Positions 1 to 7,618 of a DNA stretch of 64,000 nt are shown here, one piece after another; within the stretch, counting starts at the first letter, position 1, and the number at the start of each line of letters is the position of its first letter. The stretch spans positions 1-64,000 of the forward strand of contig NZ_PTIX01000003.1 of assembly GCF_002934265.1 (NCBI RefSeq), in the 5' to 3' direction. The notes beneath the pieces were generated by a model. It had not been told where the DNA came from, ran no database searches, and was given only the letters and a program-made list of their open reading frames with translations. The position numbers and the translations under genes are program-made. The stretch comes from Actinokineospora auranticolor (lineage in GTDB: Bacteria; Actinomycetota; Actinomycetes; Mycobacteriales; Pseudonocardiaceae).

Positions 1-39
1 ACTCACAACATCGGATGTCATCACTCACAGTGCCCATCC

Positions 40-60
40 CGCCGGACCTTCGGCCCGGCG
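40..60 (+). terminator. Stem-loop, possible terminator of an upstream gene
   Basis: A 9-bp stem pairs 40-48 with 52-60 around a 3-nt loop, with one G-T type pair. No T-run follows, which is usual for GC-rich actinobacterial terminators. It lies upstream of the predicted promoter at 83-112, so it probably ends a transcript entering from the left. Confidence 0.4.
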
Positions 61-82
61 TGTCGGGCCGGAAACACCGATT

Positions 83-112
83 TTGAAACAGTCCCTCAAG
101 AACCCCTATATT
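83..112 (+). promoter_or_regulatory. Predicted sigma-70 type promoter for proline dehydrogenase
   Basis: TTGAAA at 83-88 and TATATT at 107-112 are separated by 18 bp. Both hexamers are close to the vegetative consensus and lie in an AT-rich island of an otherwise GC-rich region. If used, transcription would start near 119 and leave a leader of roughly 425 nt before the proline dehydrogenase start. This is a prediction from sequence only. Confidence 0.5.
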
Positions 113-204
113 TAATTCTACGCGCTGGGGCGGGCGGTAGGAATGGGTCGGGGTTGGCCTGTGGATAAGTGCGGTGCATGTGGACAAACGGGTTCGGCGT
201 GGAT

Positions 205-320
205 TTGATCTTGCTGGGCTGGGCTGGGCTGGGCGAGGTTGGACGGGCTGGCTGGCTGGGTTGGGTTGGGACGAGTCGGGTTGGGGCGGACGAGGTGGGT
301 TGGGTCGTGTTGGGCCGGGG
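205..320 (+). repeat. G-rich low-complexity leader with GGGCT and TTGGG repeats
   Basis: GGG triplets at 216-218, 221-223, 226-228 and 231-233 are spaced by two bases, a canonical four-tract G-quadruplex pattern. More GGG tracts follow (about 260-310) in TTGGG-like units. The G-rich strand is the coding-sense strand of the downstream gene, so the RNA leader would carry it. Reading frames here give only compositionally biased peptides and I see no real gene between 1 and 545. Confidence 0.6.
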
Positions 321-545
321 TGAGTGAGGACGGTTCGGGGTGGAGCGACGTCAGTGGGGTGTGGATGGACATGGGTGTCGATGGGCGCGACTTGGGGAGG
401 GTGGGCGGGACTGTGCGTGACCGAATGGGTGCGAGAAGTGTTCGGGTTTGGGTTATCGGGGGTGGGCGATTACCCAGGGCAGCGTAAAGATGGGACGACC
501 GGATGGCTGATGGTTCGGCATGACAAGGGCCGTAAAGTTCCGGAC

Positions 546-1472
546 GTGAACCCGTTGCGTTCGTTGATTCTGGCTGCCGCTCGGAACGGCAGCATCCGTC
601 GTGTGGTGGCGACGGCTCCCGTAAGCCGGGACGTCGTTCGCCGCTTCGTGGCGGGGGAGACCACTTCCGACGCAGTCGCCGTGACCCGGCGGCTGGTCGA
701 GGATGGGCTCACCGTCACGCTGGACTACCTCGGTGAGGACACCACCGACTCGGCCCAAGCCGAGCACACCGTCCAGTCCTACCTCGAACTCCTCGACCGG
801 CTGCACGCCGAGGGCCTGGCCGACCGGGCCGAGGTGAGCGTCAAGCTCTCCGCGGTCGGGCAGATGCTCGACGAGGACCTGGCCCTCGAGAACGCGCGGC
901 GGATTTGTCGGGCGGCGGAGGCGGCGGGGACGACGGTGACCCTCGACATGGAGGACCACACCACCACCGACTCGACGTTGCGGATCCTCGGGGAGTTGCG
1001 CAAGACGTGGCCTTGGGTGGGGGCGGTGATCCAGTCGTACCTGCACCGCACCCTGGACGACGCCGAGCGGCTCGCGGCCGAGGGGTCGCGGGTGCGGCTG
1101 TGCAAGGGGGCCTACAAGGAACCCGAGTCGGTGGCCTACCCGGAGATGACCGAGGTGGACAAGAGCTACGTGCGTTGTGCCAACGCACTACTTGCCGGTG
1201 ACGGGTATCCCATGTTCGCGACCCACGACCCTCGGTTGGTGCGGATCATCGCGGAGCGCGCGGAGGCGCACGGGCGCAAGCCCGGGAGTTTCGAGCACCA
1301 AATGCTTTACGGGATCCGACCCGAGGAACAACTCCGGTTGGCCCAGCAAGGGCACACCGTACGGGTGTACGTCCCCTACGGCGAGGAGTGGTACGGCTAC
1401 CTGATGCGCAGGATGGCCGAGCGCCCGGCGAACACCACCTTCTTCCTCCGGGCACTGTTGACTCGCAGTTGA
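546..1472 (+). CDS. pruB: Proline dehydrogenase
   Basis: This is a 308-residue FAD-dependent monofunctional proline dehydrogenase. It oxidises L-proline to 1-pyrroline-5-carboxylate and passes electrons to the quinone pool at the membrane. The sequence shows the family's TIM-barrel signatures: VSVKLSAVG, the segment LDMEDHTTTD, the motif LCKGAYKEP, ATHDPRLV, FEHQMLYG and the C-terminal RVYVPYG...YLMRRMAERP substrate-binding segment. The GTG at 546 gives the NPLRSLILAAAR beginning and length typical of the family. An in-frame ATG at 510 would add 12 residues. The usual partner, P5C dehydrogenase, is not visible and may lie to the left. The long G-rich leader upstream may regulate it. Confidence 0.92.
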   Translation: MNPLRSLILAAARNGSIRRVVATAPVSRDVVRRFVAGETTSDAVAVTRRLVEDGLTVTLDYLGEDTTDSAQAEHTVQSYLELLDRLHAEGLADRAEVSVKLSAVGQMLDEDLALENARRICRAAEAAGTTVTLDMEDHTTTDSTLRILGELRKTWPWVGAVIQSYLHRTLDDAERLAAEGSRVRLCKGAYKEPESVAYPEMTEVDKSYVRCANALLAGDGYPMFATHDPRLVRIIAERAEAHGRKPGSFEHQMLYGIRPEEQLRLAQQGHTVRVYVPYGEEWYGYLMRRMAERPANTTFFLRALLTRS

Positions 1473-1533
1473 CCTGGCCCCGATCTGTGGCACAGCGCAA
1501 AATCGCTCACCCGGGCGTGGCAGGCTAACGCCC

Positions 1534-2391
1534 ATGAGTAGTGCTGCTGGGCACGGCGACGTCCGGGCGGGCGGGCAGGCGCCCACGGGCGGCGCGTTCG
1601 CCGCCGCCGTGCGGGTTCGGCCGCTGGGCGACGGGACGTTCACCGCCGACCTCCCGGCCTCCTGGACGGTCGGCGGTCGCCCGCACGGGGGATTCCTGAT
1701 GGCGTTGCTGGCCAAGGCGGCGGTGGCCACGCACAGCGGGGCGGGCGCGCCGCTGGTCGACCCGCTGTCGGTGAGCGCGCAGTTCCTGCGGCCACCGGGG
1801 GTGGGGCCGGTGCTGCTGCGCACCGACGTGCGCAAATCGGGTCGTCGGACGACGGTGGTGGCCGTGCACCTCGAGCAGAGCGGGCACAGCTGCGTCGAGG
1901 GCGTGGTCACCACCGGCCGCCTGCCGCGGGAGCGGGCGGCCTGGGCGGACCTGCCCAACCAACCCGCCGAGCCGCCCGGCAACGCCATCGACCTGGCGGC
2001 CGTGCCGTCGGCGTCGGTGTTCAAGCTGAGCGAGGTCTGCGACGTCCGCCTCGACCCCAACGGCGCGGGGTTCCTGCACGGCCACATCGGCGACCCGCTG
2101 CGGTTGCGGCTGTGGGCGCGGCCGCGCGGCGAGCACGCCGACCCGCTGTTCGCGTTGGTGGCCGGGGACATCTCGATGCCCGTGACGTTCAACCTCGGCA
2201 GGCTCGGGTGGTCCCCGACGGTCCAGCTGACCGCGCACCTGCGGTCCCGCCCGTCCCCGGGCTGGCTGCGCATCCAGGTGGAGTCCAAAGCGGTGCACGG
2301 CGTCTGGTTCGACTCCGACGCCACGGTCGTCGACGCCACCGGCAGGCTGGTCTGCCAGGCCCGCCAGTTGGCCCTCTCGGCCATCGGATGA
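1534..2391 (+). CDS. Acyl-CoA thioesterase-like double hotdog protein
   Basis: This 285-residue protein resembles TesB-like or DUF-type acyl-CoA thioesterases with two hotdog folds. The N-terminal half has the pattern PASWTVGGRPHGGFLMALLAKAA, in which the conserved glycines cap the central hotdog helix, followed by a strand pair (TDVRKSGRRTTVVAVHLEQ). The C-terminal half repeats the fold and ends in ATVVDATGRLVCQARQLAL, the usual last strand. It probably hydrolyses acyl-CoA in the cytoplasm, but the substrate cannot be read from the sequence. Its stop overlaps the start of the next small membrane gene, suggesting coupled translation. Confidence 0.75.
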   Translation: MSSAAGHGDVRAGGQAPTGGAFAAAVRVRPLGDGTFTADLPASWTVGGRPHGGFLMALLAKAAVATHSGAGAPLVDPLSVSAQFLRPPGVGPVLLRTDVRKSGRRTTVVAVHLEQSGHSCVEGVVTTGRLPRERAAWADLPNQPAEPPGNAIDLAAVPSASVFKLSEVCDVRLDPNGAGFLHGHIGDPLRLRLWARPRGEHADPLFALVAGDISMPVTFNLGRLGWSPTVQLTAHLRSRPSPGWLRIQVESKAVHGVWFDSDATVVDATGRLVCQARQLALSAIG

Positions 2392-2774
2392 CCGAGCCCA
2401 CCGACCCGGCCGACCGGGGCGAGTCCGAGGTCGACCCGAGCGGCTTGGCGGACAAGGGGAACGGCTCGGCGAGCCGGGGCGGGCCCGCCGACCGCGGCGA
2501 CGAGCCGGGCCCGGCGGGTGAATCCGATGACGACTGGCTCACGCGCGGGTCCGGTGGGCCGGTCGACCGGACCCGGGCCAGGAAGCGGCTGCTGGTGATC
2601 GCGGCGGCGTTGGCGGTGGCGGTCGGTGGGGTGTGGGCGGTCGCGCTTTCCTTCGACGATCCCGAGATCGAGGTGTGCAGCACGGCGCCGGACAAGGTGG
2701 ACCCCGCCTACGACACCCTGGTGCACCTCATTGCCGGGGCTGAGTGCCCAGCGCCCGCAGGCGGTCGACCGTAG
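2388..2774 (+). CDS. Small single-pass membrane protein of unknown function
   Basis: A 128-residue protein starts at an ATG overlapping the preceding stop (ATGA). Residues 1-58 are acidic, Gly/Pro-rich and probably disordered. Residues about 62-84 form one hydrophobic segment, and a short tail contains two cysteines (EVCSTAP and GAECPAP). The tail overlaps by 47 bp the 3' end of the NTPase gene on the other strand. I recognise no family. The C-terminal cysteine pair beyond the membrane segment could form a disulfide outside the cell. Confidence 0.55.
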   Translation: MTEPTDPADRGESEVDPSGLADKGNGSASRGGPADRGDEPGPAGESDDDWLTRGSGGPVDRTRARKRLLVIAAALAVAVGGVWAVALSFDDPEIEVCSTAPDKVDPAYDTLVHLIAGAECPAPAGGRP

Positions 2775-4833
2775 CCCGCTGGTCGTCGCGCGCGGTCCGC
2801 TCGTGCAGGTCGTCCAAGGTGGTCAGGCCCCACGACGCGCGGACCTCGTCGATCTGCACGGCGGCCAGGCCCGGGTGCGCGGCGAGCGCCTGCTTGGCCG
2901 ACGCCAGCGGGTCGAAGGCCGCGACCAACGCCTCCTCCGCTCGCGCGCGGGTGTCCTGTTCGGCGGTGAAGACCTCCATCAGCGTCGCGTAGTGGTACAG
3001 GCGCAGGGCCGTCTGCCAGCGGAGGCGGCCCAGGTCGTCGGTGTCCATGCTGGACGGTAGTTCGCCGCGCACGACCTCCAGCAGCTGCTCCGGTTCGGCG
3101 CGCAGGGCGCGGACCTTGCGCAGGAATTCCGTTGTCCCGGCGGTGGGTGCGAAGCGGCTCATGGTGGTCTGGACCGCGTGGGCCTGGCGGTCGAGGTCCT
3201 CCGCCACCAGCTCCCGGCACACCTGGTCCAGCGTCGGCGGGTCCGTCCGGCCCGCGGCCAGTTCCACCATCGCGCGGGTCACCCGGCGGACCTCGCGGGG
3301 CAGGCCGCCGCCGAGGCAGTGGGCCAGGCGCGCGAACGGCTCGGGGAGGCCGACCACCCAGCTGTCGAGCAGCCGCACGGTGTCGGCCGGGGACAGCGGG
3401 TCCACGCGGACGATCTCCTGGAAGGCGCTGTCGAACGCGTCGCGGACGCCGAGGCCGCGGCGCTCGAAGGCGGCCAGCGCGTCGTCGGACACCGACACCA
3501 CGAACTGGGTGTTCGGCGCGGAGAACAGGCCCTTGATCTCGTTGAGGAACCGCTCCGCCGCCTCCGCCGAGGCGATCTTGTCCAGTTCGTCGATGGTGAT
3601 CAGCACCCGGTTGCCCGGCTCGGACCAGCCGTACTGGGCGGTGAACCGGTGGAAGGCGTCGGTGATCTCCGGGTAGGTCAGCGGCTTCTCGGCGAGCTGG
3701 CGGCTGCGGGTGATCGACGCGTCCGACCCGCCGATCGCCAGCTTCCCCGACCACCCGGTCGTGTGGGTCTGCAGGTACCGGATCTGCACCAGCTGCGCCC
3801 GCGCCAGCGCGGTGAACCCGGCGCGGGCCCGCGGGTAGCCGAGCAGCCAGCGCACCGCCGCGGCGAGGCCCCGCAGTGCCGCGGTCGTGGACTCGACCAC
3901 GAGCGCCAGCAGCGCGATCGCGGTCACCGTCGCCAGCGCGGCCGCGGGCACCACGGCCCAGTCGAACGAGCGCACGCGCGTGTACAGGCCCGCTGTCAGC
4001 ACACCCGGCCACCCGGCCAGGGGCACGGTCGCGAGGTACGTGAGCCCGGCCAGCACCAGCGTGAGCACCCCGTCCCGGGCCAGCGCGTGCCGCTTCCCGG
4101 GCCAGTACGCGCGCCGGAGCCGGTCGGCCGGGGGCTCGCGGTTGATCGCCTCCTGGCACACCCTGGCGAACAGGTGCAGCACGAACTCGCGCGCGTCGTA
4201 CTGCACCGGCGCCGACACGGACACCTTCAGCGGCGGGTGGCTCGGGCTGCCCTGCCCGGCGAAGTTCTCGATCAGCGTCGTCTTGCCCACCCCGCGCGGT
4301 CCGGCCAGCCCGATCGCGCCGTCCCGGAGCCGCCGCGCGGCCTCCTGGAAGCGCACGACAGCCCCCGTGACGGTCAGGCTGGACGCCCGGTCGTCGCGCA
4401 GGCCGGGCGCGGCGTCCGAGGGCAGGGCGAGGAGGGTGCGGCGCGCGGGCTGGAGGCGGTCGTTGAGCCGCCGCCGCAGCAGTTGGGTGACCCGGGTGTC
4501 CAGGTCGGTGGCGACCTCCGTGTCGATCAGCGGCTCCGGGGCGGTCAGCACGCGGTCCAGCCAGCGGGTCGACGGGCGGCGGCGCAGGCTCGCGATGCCC
4601 TGGACGAACTGCGCGCAGCGCAGCTGCGCGGCCTGGGTGATGGCCAGCCGCTCCTGCTCGGCGGCGGCGCGCAGCACCTGCTCGGGCAGGTCCGCCTCCA
4701 CCAGGCCCGCGGCGATGTCCGGCGAGCGCAGGGTCCGCTCGACCGCGGCGTCGAAGGCCGCGTTCAGCAGGTCCGCCGTCCGGCCGCGGTCACCCGCTCG
4801 GAGGGCGGCGATGAGACTCGTGTCCGCGGTCAT
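2728..4833 (-). CDS. KAP-like P-loop NTPase with membrane segments inserted in the NTPase domain
   Basis: This 701-residue protein has a Walker A motif GPRGVGKTT at about residues 178-186 and a Walker B motif LITIDELDK at about 411-419. Between them lie two hydrophobic stretches, about 255-272 and 292-313. Membrane helices inserted between the Walker motifs are a hallmark of KAP NTPases, the family that includes the phage-exclusion protein PifA. After Walker B come a sensor-like strand (TQFVVSVSDDA) and an AAA-type lid helical region. The N-terminal 150 residues are helical and unassigned. Start ATG at 4833 fits; longer reading runs antisense to proC. I see no partner gene. Function is unknown: an ATP-driven membrane-associated switch, possibly defence-related, is inference. 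Confidence 0.7.
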   Translation of the reverse strand: MTADTSLIAALRAGDRGRTADLLNAAFDAAVERTLRSPDIAAGLVEADLPEQVLRAAAEQERLAITQAAQLRCAQFVQGIASLRRRPSTRWLDRVLTAPEPLIDTEVATDLDTRVTQLLRRRLNDRLQPARRTLLALPSDAAPGLRDDRASSLTVTGAVVRFQEAARRLRDGAIGLAGPRGVGKTTLIENFAGQGSPSHPPLKVSVSAPVQYDAREFVLHLFARVCQEAINREPPADRLRRAYWPGKRHALARDGVLTLVLAGLTYLATVPLAGWPGVLTAGLYTRVRSFDWAVVPAAALATVTAIALLALVVESTTAALRGLAAAVRWLLGYPRARAGFTALARAQLVQIRYLQTHTTGWSGKLAIGGSDASITRSRQLAEKPLTYPEITDAFHRFTAQYGWSEPGNRVLITIDELDKIASAEAAERFLNEIKGLFSAPNTQFVVSVSDDALAAFERRGLGVRDAFDSAFQEIVRVDPLSPADTVRLLDSWVVGLPEPFARLAHCLGGGLPREVRRVTRAMVELAAGRTDPPTLDQVCRELVAEDLDRQAHAVQTTMSRFAPTAGTTEFLRKVRALRAEPEQLLEVVRGELPSSMDTDDLGRLRWQTALRLYHYATLMEVFTAEQDTRARAEEALVAAFDPLASAKQALAAHPGLAAVQIDEVRASWGLTTLDDLHERTARDDQRATVDRLRALGTQPRQ

Positions 4834-4943
4834 GCACGCTCCGTGTCCTCGCTGGTACCCACGCCAACCTACGACCACCGAGATCGTTTCCCGCCCACCC
4901 GGCGTTAAGCGACCCGTTCGGCGGGAAAACTGGGAACGCCGGC

Positions 4944-4949
4944 TAGCCT
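4944..4949 (+). promoter_or_regulatory. -10 element of a likely leaderless promoter for proC
   Basis: TAGCCT ends 7 nt before the proC ATG and no Shine-Dalgarno sequence lies between. This is the spacing expected when transcription begins at the start codon. Confidence 0.5.
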
Positions 4950-4956
4950 GATCGCC

Positions 4957-5787
4957 ATGACTCAGGCGAACGCGCGGCCGGTGATCGCGGTCCTCGGCGC
5001 GGGCAAGATCGGCGAGGCGCTGCTGTCGGGGCTGCTGCACGGCGGCAGGCAGGCCGACGAGCTGCTGTTCACCGAGCGCTCGGCGAGCCGGTCGGCCCAG
5101 CTCACCGAGACCTACGGGATCGCTTCCGCCGGCGTGCCTGCCGCGGCCAAGAAAGCCGACGTGCTGGTGGTGGCGGTCAAGCCGCAGGACATCGAGCCGC
5201 TGCTCGACGAGCTGGCCCCGGCGGTGCGCGGGGATACCCTGATCGTGTCGTTGTGCGCGGGTCTGCCGACTGCGCTGTTCGAGCGCAGGCTGCCCGCCGG
5301 CACGCCGGTCGTGCGGGTCATGCCGAACACGCCGATGCTGGTCGGCGAGGCCATGAGCGCGATCTCCCCGGGCAAGCACGCCTCCGGCGCGCACCTGGCC
5401 ACCGTCGAGGAGCTGCTGGCGGTCGTCGGCAAGGTCGTGCGGGTGCCCGAGTCGCAGCAGGACGCGGTCACCGCGCTGTCGGGCTCCGGCCCCGCGTACT
5501 TCTTCTTCCTGGTCGAGGCCATGATCGACGCGGGCATCCTGCTCGGCCTGCCGCGCGCCGTGGCCGAGAAGCTGATCATCCAGTCGGCCGTGGGCGCGGC
5601 CACCATGCTGGCCGAGACCGGTGAGCACCCGGTGATCCTGCGCGAGGCCGTGACCTCGCCCGCGGGCACCACCATCATGGCCATCCGGGAGCTGGAGAAC
5701 CACGGGGTGCGGGCCGCGCTGCTGGCCGCGATCGAGGCCGCGCGGGACCGCTCGCGCGAGCTCGGCCGGGTGCACGAGGCAGATTGA
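4957..5787 (+). CDS. proC: Pyrroline-5-carboxylate reductase
   Basis: This 276-residue enzyme performs the last step of proline biosynthesis, reducing 1-pyrroline-5-carboxylate with NAD(P)H in the cytoplasm. The N-terminal Rossmann motif is VLGAGKIGEALLSGLL, followed by VAVKPQDIEPLL, RVMPNTPMLVGEAM and the C-terminal family signature around LREAVTSPAGTTIMAIRELE with ALSGSGPAYFFFLVEAM before it. Length matches the family. It seems to be expressed from its own leaderless promoter. Together with proline dehydrogenase 3.5 kb to the left, the window encodes both directions of proline/P5C exchange. Confidence 0.97.
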   Translation: MTQANARPVIAVLGAGKIGEALLSGLLHGGRQADELLFTERSASRSAQLTETYGIASAGVPAAAKKADVLVVAVKPQDIEPLLDELAPAVRGDTLIVSLCAGLPTALFERRLPAGTPVVRVMPNTPMLVGEAMSAISPGKHASGAHLATVEELLAVVGKVVRVPESQQDAVTALSGSGPAYFFFLVEAMIDAGILLGLPRAVAEKLIIQSAVGAATMLAETGEHPVILREAVTSPAGTTIMAIRELENHGVRAALLAAIEAARDRSRELGRVHEAD

Positions 5788-5906
5788 TCCGAAAGTGACG
5801 TCGCACTAGTCACACGTGTCCCGCTACTCTCGATCGGTACACGTGCGTGTCAATCCGCCGGTGGGGAAGCCGACGGCGCGACGCGTGGTTAAGGACGCGG
5901 TGGATC

Positions 5907-6125
5907 ATGCCAGCGAGCAGGCGCGAATCCGATCCGCCCGGCCTCCCGCAGGTGCAATTCCTGACGGTGGCCGAGGTGGCGGCCCTCATGCGGGTCTCGA
6001 AGATGACGGTTTACCGGCTGGTGCACAACGGCGAGTTGCCCGCCGTGCGGGTGGGCAAGTCGTTCCGCGTGCCCGAGAAGGCCGTGCACGACTATCTGCA
6101 GAACGCCTACTTCGACGCGGGCTGA
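5907..6125 (+). CDS. Excisionase-type helix-turn-helix DNA-binding protein
   Basis: A 72-residue protein consists almost wholly of a MerR/excisionase-like winged helix-turn-helix: FLTVAEVAALMRVSKMTVYR, then LVHNGELPAVRVGKSFRVPEKAVHDYL. The ATG at 5907 is preceded by an AAGGAC sequence at 5891-5896. A homologue (Rv0500A) sits between proC and bS22 in M. tuberculosis, so this is a conserved core gene rather than a prophage excisionase. A -10 like TACTCT at 5825-5830 could serve it. Its DNA targets are unknown. Confidence 0.85.
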   Translation: MPASRRESDPPGLPQVQFLTVAEVAALMRVSKMTVYRLVHNGELPAVRVGKSFRVPEKAVHDYLQNAYFDAG

Positions 6126-6292
6126 GCGCCCGCCGTCAGGCGCTGGATGAGGGCCAGGTACTCTGGACAGCCGTTGTGCCTGGTGTCTTGGCGTACGCCC
6201 ATAACCGGTCTGTCGTGACTGCGACGCGACCGGGGGTTCCCCGCCGCACCGGAGCGCCGGGACACCGGAACGACTGAAGACGAAGGACACCT

Positions 6293-6394
6293 ATGGGCTC
6301 GGTCATCAAGAAGCGTCGCAAGCGCATGTCGAAGAAGAAGCACCGCAAGCTGCTGCGCAAGACTCGCGTCCAGCGCCGCAAGCTCAAGAAGTAG
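6293..6394 (+). CDS. 30S ribosomal protein bS22 (33 residues)
   Basis: This tiny, very basic protein begins [19 protein letters not shown] and ends in RRKLKK. It contains 19 Lys/Arg residues in 33. It is the actinobacterial AURKAIP1/COX24-type protein known as bS22, which binds rRNA in the small subunit. The ATG has a strong ribosome binding site, GAAGGA at 6282-6287. A hairpin terminator follows at once, so the gene is probably monocistronic or ends the proC-HTH transcript. Automated gene callers often miss it because it is so short. Confidence 0.93.
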   Translation: MGSVIKKRRKRMSKKKHRKLLRKTRVQRRKLKK

Positions 6395-6408
6395 CGGTTC
6401 GCGTCTTG

Positions 6409-6444
6409 CGGCGTCCACATCCCGAACACCGGGTGTGGGCGCCG
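6409..6444 (+). terminator. Strong hairpin terminator after bS22
   Basis: A 14-bp stem pairs 6409-6422 with 6431-6444 (two G-T pairs) around an 8-nt loop, starting 15 nt after the bS22 stop. No T-tract follows. Confidence 0.75.
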
Positions 6445-6557
6445 TGGCGTTTCGCGGGCGTGACAACCCGTGCGACCTGGGTCAACTCCGTGTTGCCCAG
6501 GTCCGCGCCGGGGTGGACCACGGGTACCGTCGGTGGCCCCAGCGCCTACCCCCAGGG

Positions 6558-6597
6558 GTCCCCATGACGCCACGAGTGTCCCCATGACGCCGCGAGT
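6558..6597 (+). repeat. 20-bp tandem duplication over the epimerase start codon
   Basis: Two 20-bp copies (6558-6577 and 6578-6597) differ at one base, and each contains CCCATGACGCC. The first ATG, at 6564, opens a 7-codon reading frame (MTPRVSP) whose TGA at 6585-6587 overlaps the true ATG at 6584. Confidence 0.85.
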
Positions 6598-7618
6598 AGT
6601 GCTGGTCACCGGAGTCGGCGGCTACCTCGGCGGGCACTTGGCCGCCCGGTTGGCGGCCAACCCGGCCGTGCACCGCGTGCTCGGCGTGGACACCGTGCCG
6701 CCGCACCCCGGGGTCCGGGAGGCGGTGCGCGAGTTGGCGCGGGTCGAGTTCGTCCGCGCCGACATCCGCAACCCGCTGATCGCCAAGGTCATCACCGAGG
6801 CCGAGGTCGACACGGTGGTGCACGCCGCGCTGACCGCGAACCCGCCGGGGCCGACCCGGCGCTCGGCGGTCAAGGAGCTCAACGTGCTGGGCGCCATGCA
6901 GCTGCTGGCGGCCTGCCAGCGGGCGCCGTCGGTGCGCGCGCTGGTGGTGAAGTCGACGGCCGCCGTCTACGGCGCCGGGGCACGCCACCCCGCCGTGCTG
7001 ACCGAGGACACCCCGCCGCACGGGATCGCCGCGAACGGCTACGCCAAGGACGCCGTCGAGGTCGAGGACTACGTCCGCGGCTTCGCCCGCAGGCGCCCGG
7101 ACGTGGCCGTGACCGTGCTCCGGCTGGCCAACCTGATCGGCCCGGACGTCGACACGGTCCTCACCCGCTACTTCGCCCTGCCCGTGGTGCCCACGGTCCT
7201 GGGCTACGACGCCCGCATCCAGCTGCTGCACTCCGCCGACGCCCTGGCGGTCCTGGAGCGCGCCGCCACGCGCACCGCGCCGGGGGTGTTCAACGCGGGC
7301 GCGGACGGCGTGCTGATGCTGTCCCAGGCCATTCGCCGGGCGGGCAGGCTGGCGTTCCCCGTGCCGCGCGCGGCCATCCCGACCGCGGGCCGCTTCCTGC
7401 GCGGTGCCCGCCTGGTCGACTTCTCCGAGGACCACCTGCGCTACCTCAACCACGGCCGCGTGCTGGACACGACGAGGTTGCGCGCGGAGTTCGGGTTCAC
7501 CCCGAGGTGGACGACCCGTCAGGCCTTCGACGACTACGTGCACGGCAGCGGCTTACGCCCGGTGATCAGCCCGGGCCTGATCGGGGGGCTCGAACGCGGG
7601 CTCGTGGGTACTCGGTGA
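6584..7618 (+). CDS. NAD-dependent epimerase/dehydratase family protein
   Basis: This 344-residue extended short-chain dehydrogenase has the Rossmann motif VLVTGVGGYLGGHLAARL at its N-terminus. The expected acidic cofactor residue lies in GVDTVPP, and VVHAALTANP is present. A serine/threonine-tyrosine-lysine catalytic set can be read as KSTAAVYG followed by NGYAKDAVE. It is syntenic with the gene called galE2 (Rv0501) in M. tuberculosis, but the substrate sugar or lipid is not determined by the sequence. The ATG at 6584 is chosen because it begins the Rossmann fold. It lies in the second copy of a 20-bp duplication, which creates a small overlapping upstream frame. The next gene starts within its stop codon. 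Confidence 0.85.
   Translation: MTPRVVLVTGVGGYLGGHLAARLAANPAVHRVLGVDTVPPHPGVREAVRELARVEFVRADIRNPLIAKVITEAEVDTVVHAALTANPPGPTRRSAVKELNVLGAMQLLAACQRAPSVRALVVKSTAAVYGAGARHPAVLTEDTPPHGIAANGYAKDAVEVEDYVRGFARRRPDVAVTVLRLANLIGPDVDTVLTRYFALPVVPTVLGYDARIQLLHSADALAVLERAATRTAPGVFNAGADGVLMLSQAIRRAGRLAFPVPRAAIPTAGRFLRGARLVDFSEDHLRYLNHGRVLDTTRLRAEFGFTPRWTTRQAFDDYVHGSGLRPVISPGLIGGLERGLVGTR

Noticed and set aside
118..372. 84-residue Pro/Thr/Gln-rich reading frame on the minus strand
   Set aside because: It is only the complement of the GGGCT/TTGGG repeat tract and has no protein-like composition or start signal.
5907..6125. Prophage excisionase
   Set aside because: No integrase or attachment site is present and the gene is a conserved neighbour of proC and bS22 in mycobacteria.
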